Shown: positions 7,679 through 16,522 of the stretch, piece after piece
Layout: each line of letters starts with the position of its first letter
Position numbering within the stretch: position 1 is the first letter of the stretch
Assembly: GCA_016342415.1 (NCBI GenBank)
Contig: JAEIOD010000036.1
Span: 1-46,923 of the forward strand
Reading direction: 5' to 3'
DNA: 46,923 bases
DNA from: Clostridiales bacterium
GTDB lineage: Bacteria > Bacillota > Clostridia > Peptostreptococcales > Acidaminobacteraceae
Program-made: the position numbers and the translations under genes
The notes under the pieces: generated by a model
Databases searched by the model: none
What the model was told of the DNA's origin: nothing
The model's input: only the letters and a program-made list of their open reading frames with translations

Positions 7679-7805
7679 AATAATTTAAATACATTGATAG
7701 GCTTGCTTCAGTGCGTCCAAAATTATGAAATCATTTAATTTATGCATAAGCTCATATCAATAATCAAAATGTACACATTTAACTCACTTAGTTTTCGAGG
7801 TTACT

Positions 7806-8227
7806 CTTCTCATTAATTAAAGGCAAAAATAATTACTGTTTATTGCAGAATTAATAAATTTTTATTTCATAATTTTGAATTGATAAATCACATGCAAATC
7901 AGGACTTGAAAATAATCATTTTCTCAATTCGTTCTTAAATAGACAAAACCTCTTTAGATTCTACTTTGTTTATAATAGACCAAGTAAAATGAAAAGAGGT
8001 ATTTTGAGAACACTATTTTTGATTAAGCAACTATTGAAAGATTCTGACCTGTCTGCAGTTTCTTTTCAATTAGACCCTGATGTAATACCATAGTTAAAAC
8101 AGATCCGGTAGATATAGATTTACATGACAAGATTCATTTATAATATGGTTCACCAAAATTAATATGGACTGTGGTTAATCACTACAATACTTGGGGAATT
8201 CTTAGTTCGTTCTACAGTTATTATAAT
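7806..8227. other. intergenic stretch after IS copy A
   Basis: No convincing gene. A 34-codon plus-strand ORF (7989-8093, MKRGILRTLFLIKQLLK...) lacks a ribosome binding site. The rest is AT-rich and shows no recognisable repeat or structure. Confidence 0.3.
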
Positions 8228-10825
8228 TTAATAATATAATCCAAACTCTACCCATGTAGCTTCTTCAAAATTACTCTGAGTCTTCCAAAATTCCCAAAAG
8301 GCTTCTTCTTCTACTTGATCTAGTCCGATAAAGAATATTGGTTTATAGTTCCCCTCTGTATCTTTCTCGTCGCACATTCTCACAATCTCTATTTGGTCAT
8401 AGCTATCTTCTTTGAATGACAATTGATAATATCCATTATGTGCTGCACCACCCGAAGCATGATATGAACCATTACTTTTTATGTCACTCATTTGTCTATG
8501 ACTGAATTCATGTCCAATTATATGGCCATTAAATTCTCTTAATATAAAAACAAATCCTGAAAGTTTGCTGACTTCTCCCTGAATAACTAGTTCAGGAACT
8601 TTATCGTTATTCATATCTAATAAGCAAAAATTGTTCATTGTAAGTTTAACATCATCAAAAGAAATATCATTAATCACATATTCACCTGTCAAGATATCAT
8701 ACTCATCTTTCCATGTAAACGGAATTTCGCTTAATAAAAGTTGCTTGTATTGATTTCTTAACTCATCACTAAACACCCACTCCGGTTCCACGACACTTAG
8801 AAAGTACTCATCGATTCTTTCAGAAAGACTTTTCTCATATTCAACATTTACATTTACAACTGGTTTAATGACAAAATTGTCAATTTCCTCAACACCATCA
8901 TCGTTAATTCTATATATTTGAATAATCAAATCTTGGTTATTATCTGGATCCATATCAAAGTGAAGATAAGTAGCTTTAATGAAATAAACATTATCCTCTT
9001 CATCTTTTATAATATCAAATCCATACAGTACTTTACTATTTTCATCAACTTCTTTAATCTTTAATAGCTCCTCAACACCCGGGAAACTTTCAGTCCAAAC
9101 ATCAGCAGCTTTAACATCCCATTTGGTTGGTGCGTAACCTACAGATGTGTAATCTAAAAAAATATCAAATACAAGTGGCTTTTCATCTTTATTACTTTGA
9201 ATCACTATTTGATCAAACTTCCCGTCAGTCATTTTAACGAAATTCATGGTATTTTCTGTTAACTCATAATTTTTTAGTTTTGAAAATAAATCTTCTTTTA
9301 TCAAATCATTCAAATATATATCGTAGTAATTGTAATCTGCAATAAAACTTTTATAACGAGCAAATTCTTTTCCTATGAATTTGAATTCTGTTATATTCTC
9401 AAAATGTTTGCTGTGGTAATCTTGATTGTAATCAATAAAATATATTTCCTCATCATATATAACAGGCTCGATGTTGCCCCAATGAGAAGATACATATTTA
9501 TAATGATTATCTTCTAACTTATAAATATCTGTAGTCTCTTCCCTTACGGATCCTTCAACTCTATGAACTAAAACTTCATTAATTTCGTCACCATCTAAAT
9601 CTATTTCATACACTTGCTCCCATTCATATTGATACTCATGATTTAATTTGTAACCCGATTCATCAGACCATACTTTATAATGCTTTGAAGTTATTGTATT
9701 AGCATTAATCATATCAAAATCAAGTTTTCTAATTTGCTTTTTAACAAACTCATCCCAAGAATCTGTGCATCTCTGAGAAATAATTGTCCACTTCTCATCT
9801 CTAACTTCCAGAACATATTCAACTTCATATTCTTTGGAATATCTATTAGTAGAACTTGTTTTTATTACGGCTTTATCATCTGATATTTCAGTTGAAAAAT
9901 CTAACATAGGATCGATTGCCAATGCTGTTTTATAAAGTACATCATACTCATATATAATTGCACTGCTCTTTCCATTAATATGTAATTCATTAATGCGTTC
10001 ATCTATTGTAGGGATATCAACATTTTCGATAGATTTAATAAATGATAACTCTAAATACTCTTTAACAACTTCGTCCGGTTTTTGTGGATATGCAAACAAG
10101 TCAATATCCACTGCAGTCTTCACACTAAAGCCATAATTAAATGAATAATATCTTCTAGTAGGATAATACAGTACATCATAACCACTTCTATCTTGAATGT
10201 ATCCATCATATCTTCCATCATTATCATAATCTACTAACTCATCATGTCCAGTACCGATATCCGAAGCAGAATATTCAAATTGACACAGTGTATCATTTCC
10301 AATTTTGTATAGTTCAAACCCTGTTAAATTACTATAATTAGTCTTTTTACAATGAAGAAATGGTTTTTTATAGCCATTAATATTAACTAATTCGACTTCA
10401 TAAATCCCATATCCACTCTGTTCTACTAGCTTTCGTAAAATAAACTCATTATCTTTTAACTCTAAATAATAAATCACATCAACATCATCATAATCTGATC
10501 CGTTGCTTTTTCCTAATGCAATTATAATTTCTGTATTGCCATCTTCATCAAAGTCTTGATATGTATCAAAAATGATATCCAATTCAACATCATATTCATT
10601 TTGCTTAAGAAAGTTTAAAACACCCTCTTGAATAGATTCGGTTTCTTGAGAATTTTCTTCTAACTCTATCGTAATACCTATATCCTCAGACACTTGTTCT
10701 TCAATTCTGTTATTGTCGATATTATTTTCTTCGCTTTTATTTACTAAATCATTTTTTTTATCATCTATATTCTTACAACCAGTTAAAATCATAACCATTA
10801 TTATTAGTATTATATATTTCTTCAA
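8228..10825 (-). CDS. large lipoprotein with repeated Asp-rich (FG-GAP/VCBS-like) motifs
   Basis: This ~865-aa exported lipoprotein starts MKKYIILIIMVMILTGC, a lipobox signal with Cys at +1. I prefer the TTG at 10825 because GGAG stands 6 bases before it and it gives a clean lipoprotein signal; an ATG at 10837 adds four residues. At least four segments carry Asp/Asn-rich turns followed by hydrophobic strands (DFDEDGNTEIII, DYDNDGRYDGYI, DLDGDEINEVLV, DMNNDKVPELVI), typical of calcium-binding FG-GAP or VCBS-like beta-propeller repeats. It probably sits on the outer face of the membrane. A related lipoprotein follows upstream at 11170-13026. Confidence 0.8.
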   Translation of the reverse strand: MKKYIILIIMVMILTGCKNIDDKKNDLVNKSEENNIDNNRIEEQVSEDIGITIELEENSQETESIQEGVLNFLKQNEYDVELDIIFDTYQDFDEDGNTEIIIALGKSNGSDYDDVDVIYYLELKDNEFILRKLVEQSGYGIYEVELVNINGYKKPFLHCKKTNYSNLTGFELYKIGNDTLCQFEYSASDIGTGHDELVDYDNDGRYDGYIQDRSGYDVLYYPTRRYYSFNYGFSVKTAVDIDLFAYPQKPDEVVKEYLELSFIKSIENVDIPTIDERINELHINGKSSAIIYEYDVLYKTALAIDPMLDFSTEISDDKAVIKTSSTNRYSKEYEVEYVLEVRDEKWTIISQRCTDSWDEFVKKQIRKLDFDMINANTITSKHYKVWSDESGYKLNHEYQYEWEQVYEIDLDGDEINEVLVHRVEGSVREETTDIYKLEDNHYKYVSSHWGNIEPVIYDEEIYFIDYNQDYHSKHFENITEFKFIGKEFARYKSFIADYNYYDIYLNDLIKEDLFSKLKNYELTENTMNFVKMTDGKFDQIVIQSNKDEKPLVFDIFLDYTSVGYAPTKWDVKAADVWTESFPGVEELLKIKEVDENSKVLYGFDIIKDEEDNVYFIKATYLHFDMDPDNNQDLIIQIYRINDDGVEEIDNFVIKPVVNVNVEYEKSLSERIDEYFLSVVEPEWVFSDELRNQYKQLLLSEIPFTWKDEYDILTGEYVINDISFDDVKLTMNNFCLLDMNNDKVPELVIQGEVSKLSGFVFILREFNGHIIGHEFSHRQMSDIKSNGSYHASGGAAHNGYYQLSFKEDSYDQIEIVRMCDEKDTEGNYKPIFFIGLDQVEEEAFWEFWKTQSNFEEATWVEFGLYY

Positions 10826-10854
10826 CGCTATCTCCATCTATGTTATGTTTAATT

Positions 10855-10884
10855 TTTACATTTAATTTATGATAACATAAAAAC
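10855..10884 (-). repeat. 30-bp direct repeat upstream of the lipoprotein genes (copy 1)
   Basis: This stretch, containing the palindrome TTATGATAACATAA, recurs with one mismatch at 13115-13144. Each copy lies upstream of a lipoprotein gene (8228-10825 and 11170-13026), which suggests a common operator or promoter element. Confidence 0.6.
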
Positions 10885-10923
10885 CACCTTTCAATGTCGA
10901 ATTGCTTAACATTAATAGGTGGT
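10877..10923 (-). terminator. probable terminator between the lipoprotein genes
   Basis: On the minus strand ACCACCT and AGGTGGT are paired across a ~30-base loop and followed by TTTTT. The loop is long, so the call is moderate. It would end the transcript of 11170-13026. Confidence 0.4.
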
Positions 10924-11169
10924 AATCAAATTAAATTATAATATTTATTCTTTCAGCTAGTCCTTGAAATTTCAACTTTAAAAAGTTCATTCTTTTAATA
11001 GATTTAATTCACAATTAAGTAATTATTTCTCTACCTTATATTGGTATCATTCACTTCCACATCAGTTAATTTCAAGCATCACTTTATTCGCTTTTTTTGA
11101 TTGTCGAACTATGCAATATGTCTCACTATACCTCACTAAACTGTGTTATCATCACTAATTTTCTTTTCC

Positions 11170-13026
11170 TTATTGAAATGTAGAATTAAACCAGTCTTTA
11201 TAAAACTCTGATTCAACAATCAAATCATCCGTTCTTATTAATACACTTTCTCGCTCATGTATAATATCTGTATCCTCATACTTCAGAAACAATGATAATT
11301 GCATTGTCAAATCTTTAAAACTATAATCAAATTTGTATTCATTTTTAACTGATCCATTTAAAGAATTTTCTACAACCCTAATTATATCCTCTTTTGTTTT
11401 AATTGAATATGCCTCAATATTTCCAAATTCAGTATGACTTTCATATAATGCTTGTGCAATTTCTTCAACTGAATAATAGTCCAAAATTTCAAGTTCTTTT
11501 AAATTATCCAAGTCGATGTTTACATATAGCTTATCATGGTAATATGAGTTATATTCATTGGCCATAATGTCCTTCGAATAGTCATTATAGTGTCCACTAA
11601 CATAGATACTACAAGACACTACTTTATCATTTTTAATTTGATTGTAAGCATTAATCTCAAATTCACCCTCGACATTCATATTTCTTATCTGATCAATTAA
11701 TTGATTTTTGTATTTTCCAATTGTCTCGTTGACAAATGCTTCTTCCGCGTTCCTTGATTGAACTTGCTCTTCATATGATATTGTAAACTTATTTTCTGCA
11801 ATCATTATCGTATCAATAGCATGATCATCATATGATGGAATATTATCTAAAATATCATAGTCTTTCTCATATTTTATTGTATTAGTTGTAAGAGTATCTT
11901 GTACTGGACGAACATTATGATAACTACTAAATTCAACTGAATCTAAATACAACTTTTCATCTAACTCATCATATCTATATTGTGATAAGATATTGTTCCT
12001 CCATGCTGAACCGCCATATTGATTTATGGATACTAAACCATCATCTATCTCTACTGATACAATGGGTGGTCCAAATGCACCTGTATTCGAATCAATCAAT
12101 CCTATGACTTCGCCATACTTAATGTACCCATTACTGTTTCCTAAGAGAATCATAGTGACCCTTTGATTATAAGAATCGAATTCATTTTGACTAGAATCTT
12201 CAATAACTGAAGTAATAATGATATCTTCAAAATTGTCATTGTTCAGGTTCCCTTTTGTATAGAAAATAGGTGCGCAGTTAATATCACTATGACTTGTTAC
12301 AAGGTCATCAATCTGCTTATAATCATTTTCAATAAAGTTCCAACCTATACTGCTAATATAAATACTCCATACCTCTTCATCAATACCATTAGAATTTAAT
12401 GAATAAACATAATCGTCAATTTCAACTTCAATATAAAATCGGTTATAATCCTCAAATTCTGTCCAATACTGCTTAATAGCAAATGAATCATCTAATTCTA
12501 GTACATCGTTTAGTGACATACCATGATTAAAGCCTATCTCTCTTAATGCCTCAATTTCATATTTTGATGTTACCATAATGTAACTAGGAGAAGTATTGAC
12601 TGCATCTTCATCAAAGTAAACTGCAAAATTATAATCAAAATAAATCATTGGATACTGTGTTGTGTATTTGTAAAAACTCTCACTATAAATCCTTGTATTA
12701 TCATCTTTAATCACCTCATAATCCTCATAACTCATATCAAAAAGATTATTTATATAATTGGTGGTAAACATACTAGGAAAAGGGATTGGTACTTCATCAA
12801 TCTTCTCACTTGTTTCATGAGTTATATCCTCTATTGTCGTTCTATCCTGAGATGTTTGTTCTTTATCCTCTGAATTCAACTCAACATACTGAATTGGATT
12901 ATTACTTTCAAGGTTCTTATTAATATTTTCACTTTGATTAATTTCCACAGGATCAGTACTTGCACATGAAATCAGTACATTGATTAGTAGTACAAGCAAA
13001 ACAATTATTTTAAATTTATATTTCAT
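11170..13026 (-). CDS. large lipoprotein
   Basis: This 618-aa exported lipoprotein has a signal sequence ending LISC at residues 18-21 (lipobox) and a Ser/Thr/Glu-rich linker to about residue 75. One Asn/Asp-rich FG-GAP-like motif (NLNNDNFEDIIITS) lies near residue 270. The C-terminal third is beta-rich, with no recognised domain. AAGGAAAAGAGA precedes the ATG. It resembles the 8228-10825 product in lipoprotein build and Asp-rich strands, and the two share a 30-bp upstream repeat, so they may be expressed together. Function unknown. Confidence 0.8.
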   Translation of the reverse strand: MKYKFKIIVLLVLLINVLISCASTDPVEINQSENINKNLESNNPIQYVELNSEDKEQTSQDRTTIEDITHETSEKIDEVPIPFPSMFTTNYINNLFDMSYEDYEVIKDDNTRIYSESFYKYTTQYPMIYFDYNFAVYFDEDAVNTSPSYIMVTSKYEIEALREIGFNHGMSLNDVLELDDSFAIKQYWTEFEDYNRFYIEVEIDDYVYSLNSNGIDEEVWSIYISSIGWNFIENDYKQIDDLVTSHSDINCAPIFYTKGNLNNDNFEDIIITSVIEDSSQNEFDSYNQRVTMILLGNSNGYIKYGEVIGLIDSNTGAFGPPIVSVEIDDGLVSINQYGGSAWRNNILSQYRYDELDEKLYLDSVEFSSYHNVRPVQDTLTTNTIKYEKDYDILDNIPSYDDHAIDTIMIAENKFTISYEEQVQSRNAEEAFVNETIGKYKNQLIDQIRNMNVEGEFEINAYNQIKNDKVVSCSIYVSGHYNDYSKDIMANEYNSYYHDKLYVNIDLDNLKELEILDYYSVEEIAQALYESHTEFGNIEAYSIKTKEDIIRVVENSLNGSVKNEYKFDYSFKDLTMQLSLFLKYEDTDIIHERESVLIRTDDLIVESEFYKDWFNSTFQ

Positions 13027-13114
13027 TCTCTTTTCCTTATCATAAATTATTTCATTTCAGAGGAACTCATCTAAGTATGATGTTATCCATCAGTTATTGA
13101 ATTGTTTTACATAA

Positions 13115-13144
13115 TTACACTTAATTTATGATAACATAAAAACT
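13115..13144 (-). repeat. 30-bp direct repeat upstream of the lipoprotein genes (copy 2)
   Basis: Matches 10855-10884 with one mismatch, including the palindrome TTATGATAACATAA. It lies about 90 bases upstream of the 11170-13026 start. Confidence 0.6.
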
Positions 13145-13182
13145 TTCTTTTTTATAATTCCATAGGCTATTTGTTGTAACAT

Positions 13183-13494
13183 TTAATCACCTACTCCATA
13201 TACCAGTAGACTTTCATCAACAGCTCTAGTAAATGCTTTCTTTAACTCTAACAAAATAAAAGATAAATCCTCTTCAATACCTTCTACTAAATCTGTAGTA
13301 AGAAGTGCTAACATTATTGTTCTATTATCTTCAGGTGTCAACTCTGTAATCTTGAACACATCAAGTTCAGATAAAATTTTTAGACTTGCTGGAAGCAAAC
13401 CATAGTTAATATGACCTTTAATAATTAATAAGAGGTCATTTTCTATTTCTATTTCTAATTTTGGATTTTCAAAATCTCCCACTAGTATTAACAT
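13183..13494 (-). CDS. hypothetical protein
   Basis: This 103-aa acidic soluble protein has AAAGGATG upstream of its ATG. It alternates hydrophobic and Glu/Asp-rich segments (LEIEIENDLLLIIKGHINYG), with helices in the second half. No family is recognised. It follows the small membrane protein 13507-13689 with a 12-base gap and may be its partner. A secreted-effector/immunity arrangement would be compatible with the neighbourhood but nothing shows it directly. Confidence 0.65.
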   Translation of the reverse strand: MLILVGDFENPKLEIEIENDLLLIIKGHINYGLLPASLKILSELDVFKITELTPEDNRTIMLALLTTDLVEGIEEDLSFILLELKKAFTRAVDESLLVYGVGD

Positions 13495-13506
13495 AAAACA
13501 TCCTTT

Positions 13507-13689
13507 CTATTTAAGTTTAAGTGTTGATCCACGTCTCTTACTAGCAAATAACAAACTAATAATGTTTTTAATTTTGAACAATGACCATATTATTGAAAAC
13601 AATATAACGATTAACGAAACACCGATATATACAGGTGTTACAGAAAAATTTATTAGGTTATATACGATATTAAATACATAGCGAATCAA
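13507..13689 (-). CDS. possible small membrane protein
   Basis: This 60-aa ORF begins at a TTG and has one or two hydrophobic stretches (about residues 8-42) and a basic tail (SKRRGSTLKLK), as expected for a small membrane protein. No good ribosome binding site precedes it, so it may start elsewhere or not be translated. Its close spacing with 13183-13494 is the main support. Confidence 0.35.
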   Translation of the reverse strand: MIRYVFNIVYNLINFSVTPVYIGVSLIVILFSIIWSLFKIKNIISLLFASKRRGSTLKLK

Positions 13690-13854
13690 ACAGAGTTAAA
13701 TGTAATCTCATTTCAGAAGATACAAAAGAGTAATAATTTAGTTATCGAAAGCTATAAAATAGAAATGACATCATAATAAGATTATTTTGAATTTCCATTT
13801 TTGAACGATAAAATTTATTGAATTCAACTTCCATTTTTGAATATATATTTACAT

Positions 13855-13896
13855 AAATAATGATAACCGTTGAAATTCCAACAGTTATCATTATTT
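13855..13896. terminator. long bidirectional hairpin
   Basis: An almost perfect 18-bp stem (AAATAATGATAAC-C-GTTG with its complement) and a 6-nt loop, flanked by A/T runs. It could stop transcription in either direction between 13.7 and 14.0 kb. Confidence 0.65.
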
Positions 13897-13972
13897 TAGT
13901 TATATTTCAACTATTCCGCAAATTGGAGTTTAGGGAATAGTTGTGTAATTACTCTCACTATTACATAAAAAA

Positions 13973-14002
13973 AACTGTTACAGGGAATTTCCCTAAACAG
14001 TT
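13973..14002 (-). terminator. terminator of 14055-14525
   Basis: On the minus strand AACTGTT and AACAGTT enclose AGGGAAATTCCCT, followed by eight U. It is a strong intrinsic terminator. Confidence 0.8.
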
Positions 14003-14054
14003 CTCTTTTTTTGGGTTATGTAAAAATTGCAATCTGATTCTTACATGAAACTCA

Positions 14055-14525
14055 TTAATGCACATCCCAACCAATTGAACCATAGTTACCATCAAACGTT
14101 GTCACCGATTCACCAGGAACAACAATATTTTTTGGTTGCCCAAATTCTTGTTGCATCCATGGTGCAGAATATACATACCCCGATCCGTCTCTTGCTACAT
14201 ACAGAAATTCAAAGCAATATATACATTGATACACTGAAGCAATGTATACTTTACAAACACAATGTTGTTCTTCGTCACTGAAGTCCGGCGTGGTATAATG
14301 CCATATTGGTCCAATACCATGTACCTCAGCAGCACCCCTATAATTTCCATAATGAGTTCCAGAAGCAGGACAAGCTCCTACTGATCGTGTTCCTATTGTC
14401 CCATCAGTATCACCAAATTCATTTGTTTCTACGCACTCAACTACACTCTCACCTTCATGAGCAAAAACACTCATCGGAACCATTAAAACTAATAACACTA
14501 ATACAATACAAATTAATTTTTTCAC
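14055..14525 (-). CDS. secreted Cys-rich protein, paralogue of 22283-22714
   Basis: This 156-aa exported protein starts at a GTG with AAAAGGAGT upstream. Residues 1-22 form a signal peptide ending VFAHE. The mature part has an SVGACPASGTHYG motif, then CVCK and a YQCIYCFEFLYV zinc-ribbon-like pair. The product of 22283-22714 has the same order (MGPCAINGTH, then YRCTHCGSLLYID), so these are paralogues about 8 kb apart. The Cys pairs could bind zinc or form disulphides outside the cell. No known family comes to mind. Confidence 0.75.
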   Translation of the reverse strand: MKKLICIVLVLLVLMVPMSVFAHEGESVVECVETNEFGDTDGTIGTRSVGACPASGTHYGNYRGAAEVHGIGPIWHYTTPDFSDEEQHCVCKVYIASVYQCIYCFEFLYVARDGSGYVYSAPWMQQEFGQPKNIVVPGESVTTFDGNYGSIGWDVH

Positions 14526-14681
14526 AATTACTCCTTTTCACTAGATAATATCGTCCGTATATAGCTATATATATTTATATTATAAGTGTAAAGTCGTCCA
14601 CAAAGGAGATTGTTAATAAATTGTAATGGTAAAATTATCAAATTGTAATAAAGTATCCCAGTATAATACATTTTTTAACAA

Positions 14682-14915
14682 TTAAATGCTCTGAAAATAA
14701 TTTAGTGTCACTAAAACTGTAAATGCCAATAAAAACACTACCAAATAACTAGCCATTAATTCAAATGAAAGTTTATACTTCAATTTTTGATCATCAGTTT
14801 TTTTGATCTTTTCAACCTTACTGGTCCAAATTTTCTTCAGCAAATAAGCTACTATTAACAGTATCAATATAGGCATAATTCCTGATGGTGTTACGAAAAA
14901 AAATCTTGTATTCAT
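14682..14915 (-). CDS. small two-helix membrane protein
   Basis: This 77-aa protein has AAGGAGGT before its ATG. Two transmembrane helices (about residues 10-28 and 53-73) are separated by a basic, Lys-rich loop (KKIWTSKVEKIKKTDDQK) that should face the cytoplasm, so both ends are outside. Such two-helix proteins are common on plasmids as immunity or holin-like proteins. Nothing here identifies the role. Confidence 0.65.
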   Translation of the reverse strand: MNTRFFFVTPSGIMPILILLIVAYLLKKIWTSKVEKIKKTDDQKLKYKLSFELMASYLVVFLLAFTVLVTLNYFQSI

Positions 14916-15117
14916 GAGACCTCCTTTAGTTATAACTTTTTAATATGATTAGTATATCATATAATTTTGCATTCATTTCTATGCTTATTGGCTCTAGTTT
15001 ATTTTTTTCTAACCTCAACTTAAATTGATATTATATTTTTTTCCTCGTAAACTATCTTTAAAATAGATCCTTATTTTTGTATAACGACCTCTTAAGTGCA
15101 AGCTTAGGGATTAGTTA

Positions 15118-15756
15118 TCATATATCTGACATTTTAAATGTATATGCTCCTGTTCTCGAACCATTAGCATCTAACTCATAGTAGCTAGAGTTATCCTTTT
15201 CAATTAAAGATGAATCAAACATCTTATTAGCCTTTTCAGGATTTTCATCTAAATAAAAGACAAATTTCACAAACTCATCATCAATAGCACATTCAAACTC
15301 ATGGTCATCTTGGTCAGGAATTAGCTTCAACAGTTCACACACTTTTTTTCTTATATTAATCGGCTCTTGTTTATCCTCAACTAGTGTATCCACATAATCA
15401 TCAGGAAATATATCTATTAAAGTGTCACATGCTATCTTTAAAGCAGATAATCGTTTTCTTATAGTTTTGATGGTTTTCTGATTTCTAGCTTTCGTATGAG
15501 GATTTTCCTTTATGTATTCCTTATGGTTATTCAATGCATCTTGATAAGCGAACTGAAACGAAGTTAACTCAACTAACTTATTAATGCAATCACGTTCAAT
15601 TTTTTTCCCAACATCCCAACGTACATTCCTACGCTCTGTTTTATCGCAAAGTCTTAAGTAATGTTGTTCTAAAGTGATCTCAATTAATTTTTTAACTTCC
15701 GTTATATTATGAAGAATATTTGATATATAAAAGTCTTCATCTTTTAAATTAAACAT
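15118..15756 (-). CDS. hypothetical protein
   Basis: This 212-aa soluble, largely helical protein starts at the ATG at 15756, which has GGAGG 6 bases upstream; the frame is open further, to 15783, without a ribosome binding site. It is rich in charged residues, with a basic middle (TKARNQKTIKTIRKRLSALK). Its C-terminal end reads ELDANGSRTGAYTFKMSDI. No family is recognised. Its leader contains a copy of a ~20-bp sequence also found upstream of the neighbouring small gene 15810-15965. Confidence 0.65.
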   Translation of the reverse strand: MFNLKDEDFYISNILHNITEVKKLIEITLEQHYLRLCDKTERRNVRWDVGKKIERDCINKLVELTSFQFAYQDALNNHKEYIKENPHTKARNQKTIKTIRKRLSALKIACDTLIDIFPDDYVDTLVEDKQEPINIRKKVCELLKLIPDQDDHEFECAIDDEFVKFVFYLDENPEKANKMFDSSLIEKDNSSYYELDANGSRTGAYTFKMSDI

Positions 15757-15776
15757 ATTTACCTCCGTTCGGTTTA

Positions 15777-16035
15777 TCATCAATATAATAAGCTACCATT
15801 ACGGGGAAATCATCCCTGATCATAGTAGTCTGTATCAGCAAATTTCTTCCTATGAGCGATAATTTTATGATAATATTTATCCTCATTTTCTCTCAAAATG
15901 TCTTCCTCAGATTTAGTAAACTCTCTCAAACCTAAATCATAACAAAGTTTCTTTAATATCCACAAAATCTTTTTTCTCCTTTTCTAACCATCAATATAAT
16001 AAGCTACAGTTTGAACGGGGAAATTTTCCCCGTTC
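15777..16035. repeat. duplicated intergenic motif with hairpins
   Basis: CATCAATATAATAAGCTAC occurs at about 15778-15796 and 15989-16007, bracketing the small gene 15810-15965. Beside the second copy is a perfect 11-bp palindrome (16013-16035, GAACGGGGAAA and its complement). Beside the first is a degenerate version of that palindrome. On the minus strand each unit reads hairpin, then the motif, then a gene start, so the intergenic segment was duplicated, perhaps with its promoter. Confidence 0.5.
15810..15965 (-). CDS. small basic hypothetical protein, TTG start
   Basis: An open frame of 51 codons reads WILKKLCYDLGLREFTKSEE and ends KKFADTDYYDQG. AAAAGGAG stands about 9 bases before the TTG at 15965. 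Composition and the good ribosome binding site make it a believable small gene filling the gap between 15118-15756 and 16058-16510. The frame has no ATG, so the start is inferred. Confidence 0.45.
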   Translation of the reverse strand: MWILKKLCYDLGLREFTKSEEDILRENEDKYYHKIIAHRKKFADTDYYDQG

Positions 16036-16057
16036 AGAGTTAATCCTCATCTAAAGA

Positions 16058-16510
16058 TTATAAAATCATATCATCATCCCCTGGATCGGGTCTTTTAACA
16101 TCATCAACATATTCATCCAGTGTTGGTTCATATACCACACTACAGTTAAAACACTCTGGAATAGTAAAGTAAAACAATTCGCCTGATTCATTCTTTACGA
16201 TATGGGTTACATCTTGAACAGAAAATTCATTTTCGCAGCTGTTACATTTGGTTTCTCTAGTCACTCCATGAAAGTTGATTATTTCGTATTTGTCATTTTC
16301 AAATACAATATAATCATCAACTCTATACATATTTATCAAGAAATCTCCCTCAATTCCTTCACTGTAAATATGTCCTTCTTTAGTTTCAATGATACGATGC
16401 ATTGTTTTGCATTGGTTACAAGCTATACTCTTGTGAGTATTTTCCTGAAGTTCATCACTAGCAATTACTTTTGAAATTACATCTACACAACATTCGTTTA
16501 TATCTAACAT
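16058..16510 (-). CDS. zinc-ribbon protein with three CxxC pairs
   Basis: This 150-aa soluble protein has AAAGGGGG before its ATG. It carries CNQC (about residues 35-38), CNSC (about 93-96) and CFNC (about 123-126) pairs, plus a CC near the N-terminus, as expected for one or two zinc-binding ribbons. The C-terminus is acidic (DDVKRPDPGDDD). It lies 12 bases downstream of another Cys-rich gene (16523-17125), and the two are likely an operon. Function unknown. Confidence 0.7.
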   Translation of the reverse strand: MLDINECCVDVISKVIASDELQENTHKSIACNQCKTMHRIIETKEGHIYSEGIEGDFLINMYRVDDYIVFENDKYEIINFHGVTRETKCNSCENEFSVQDVTHIVKNESGELFYFTIPECFNCSVVYEPTLDEYVDDVKRPDPGDDDMIL

Positions 16511-16522
16511 ATAATCCCCCTT

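Larger units (their letters stand above)
6027..7805 (+). mobile_element. insertion sequence, copy A (1,779 bp)
   Basis: The ends are a 16-bp inverted repeat with one mismatch: AGCAACCTCGAAAACT on the left and AGTAACCTCGAAAACT (reverse complement) on the right. It carries one transposase gene. Copy B (17678-19456) has the same length and shows no difference I could find, so transposition is recent. A rho-independent terminator just inside the left end would block read-in transcription. No clear target duplication is visible. Confidence 0.9.

Noticed and set aside
14027..14548. Two plus-strand ORFs (84 and 80 aa)
   Set aside because: They are antisense to the secreted-protein gene, which has a signal peptide, ribosome binding site and terminator.
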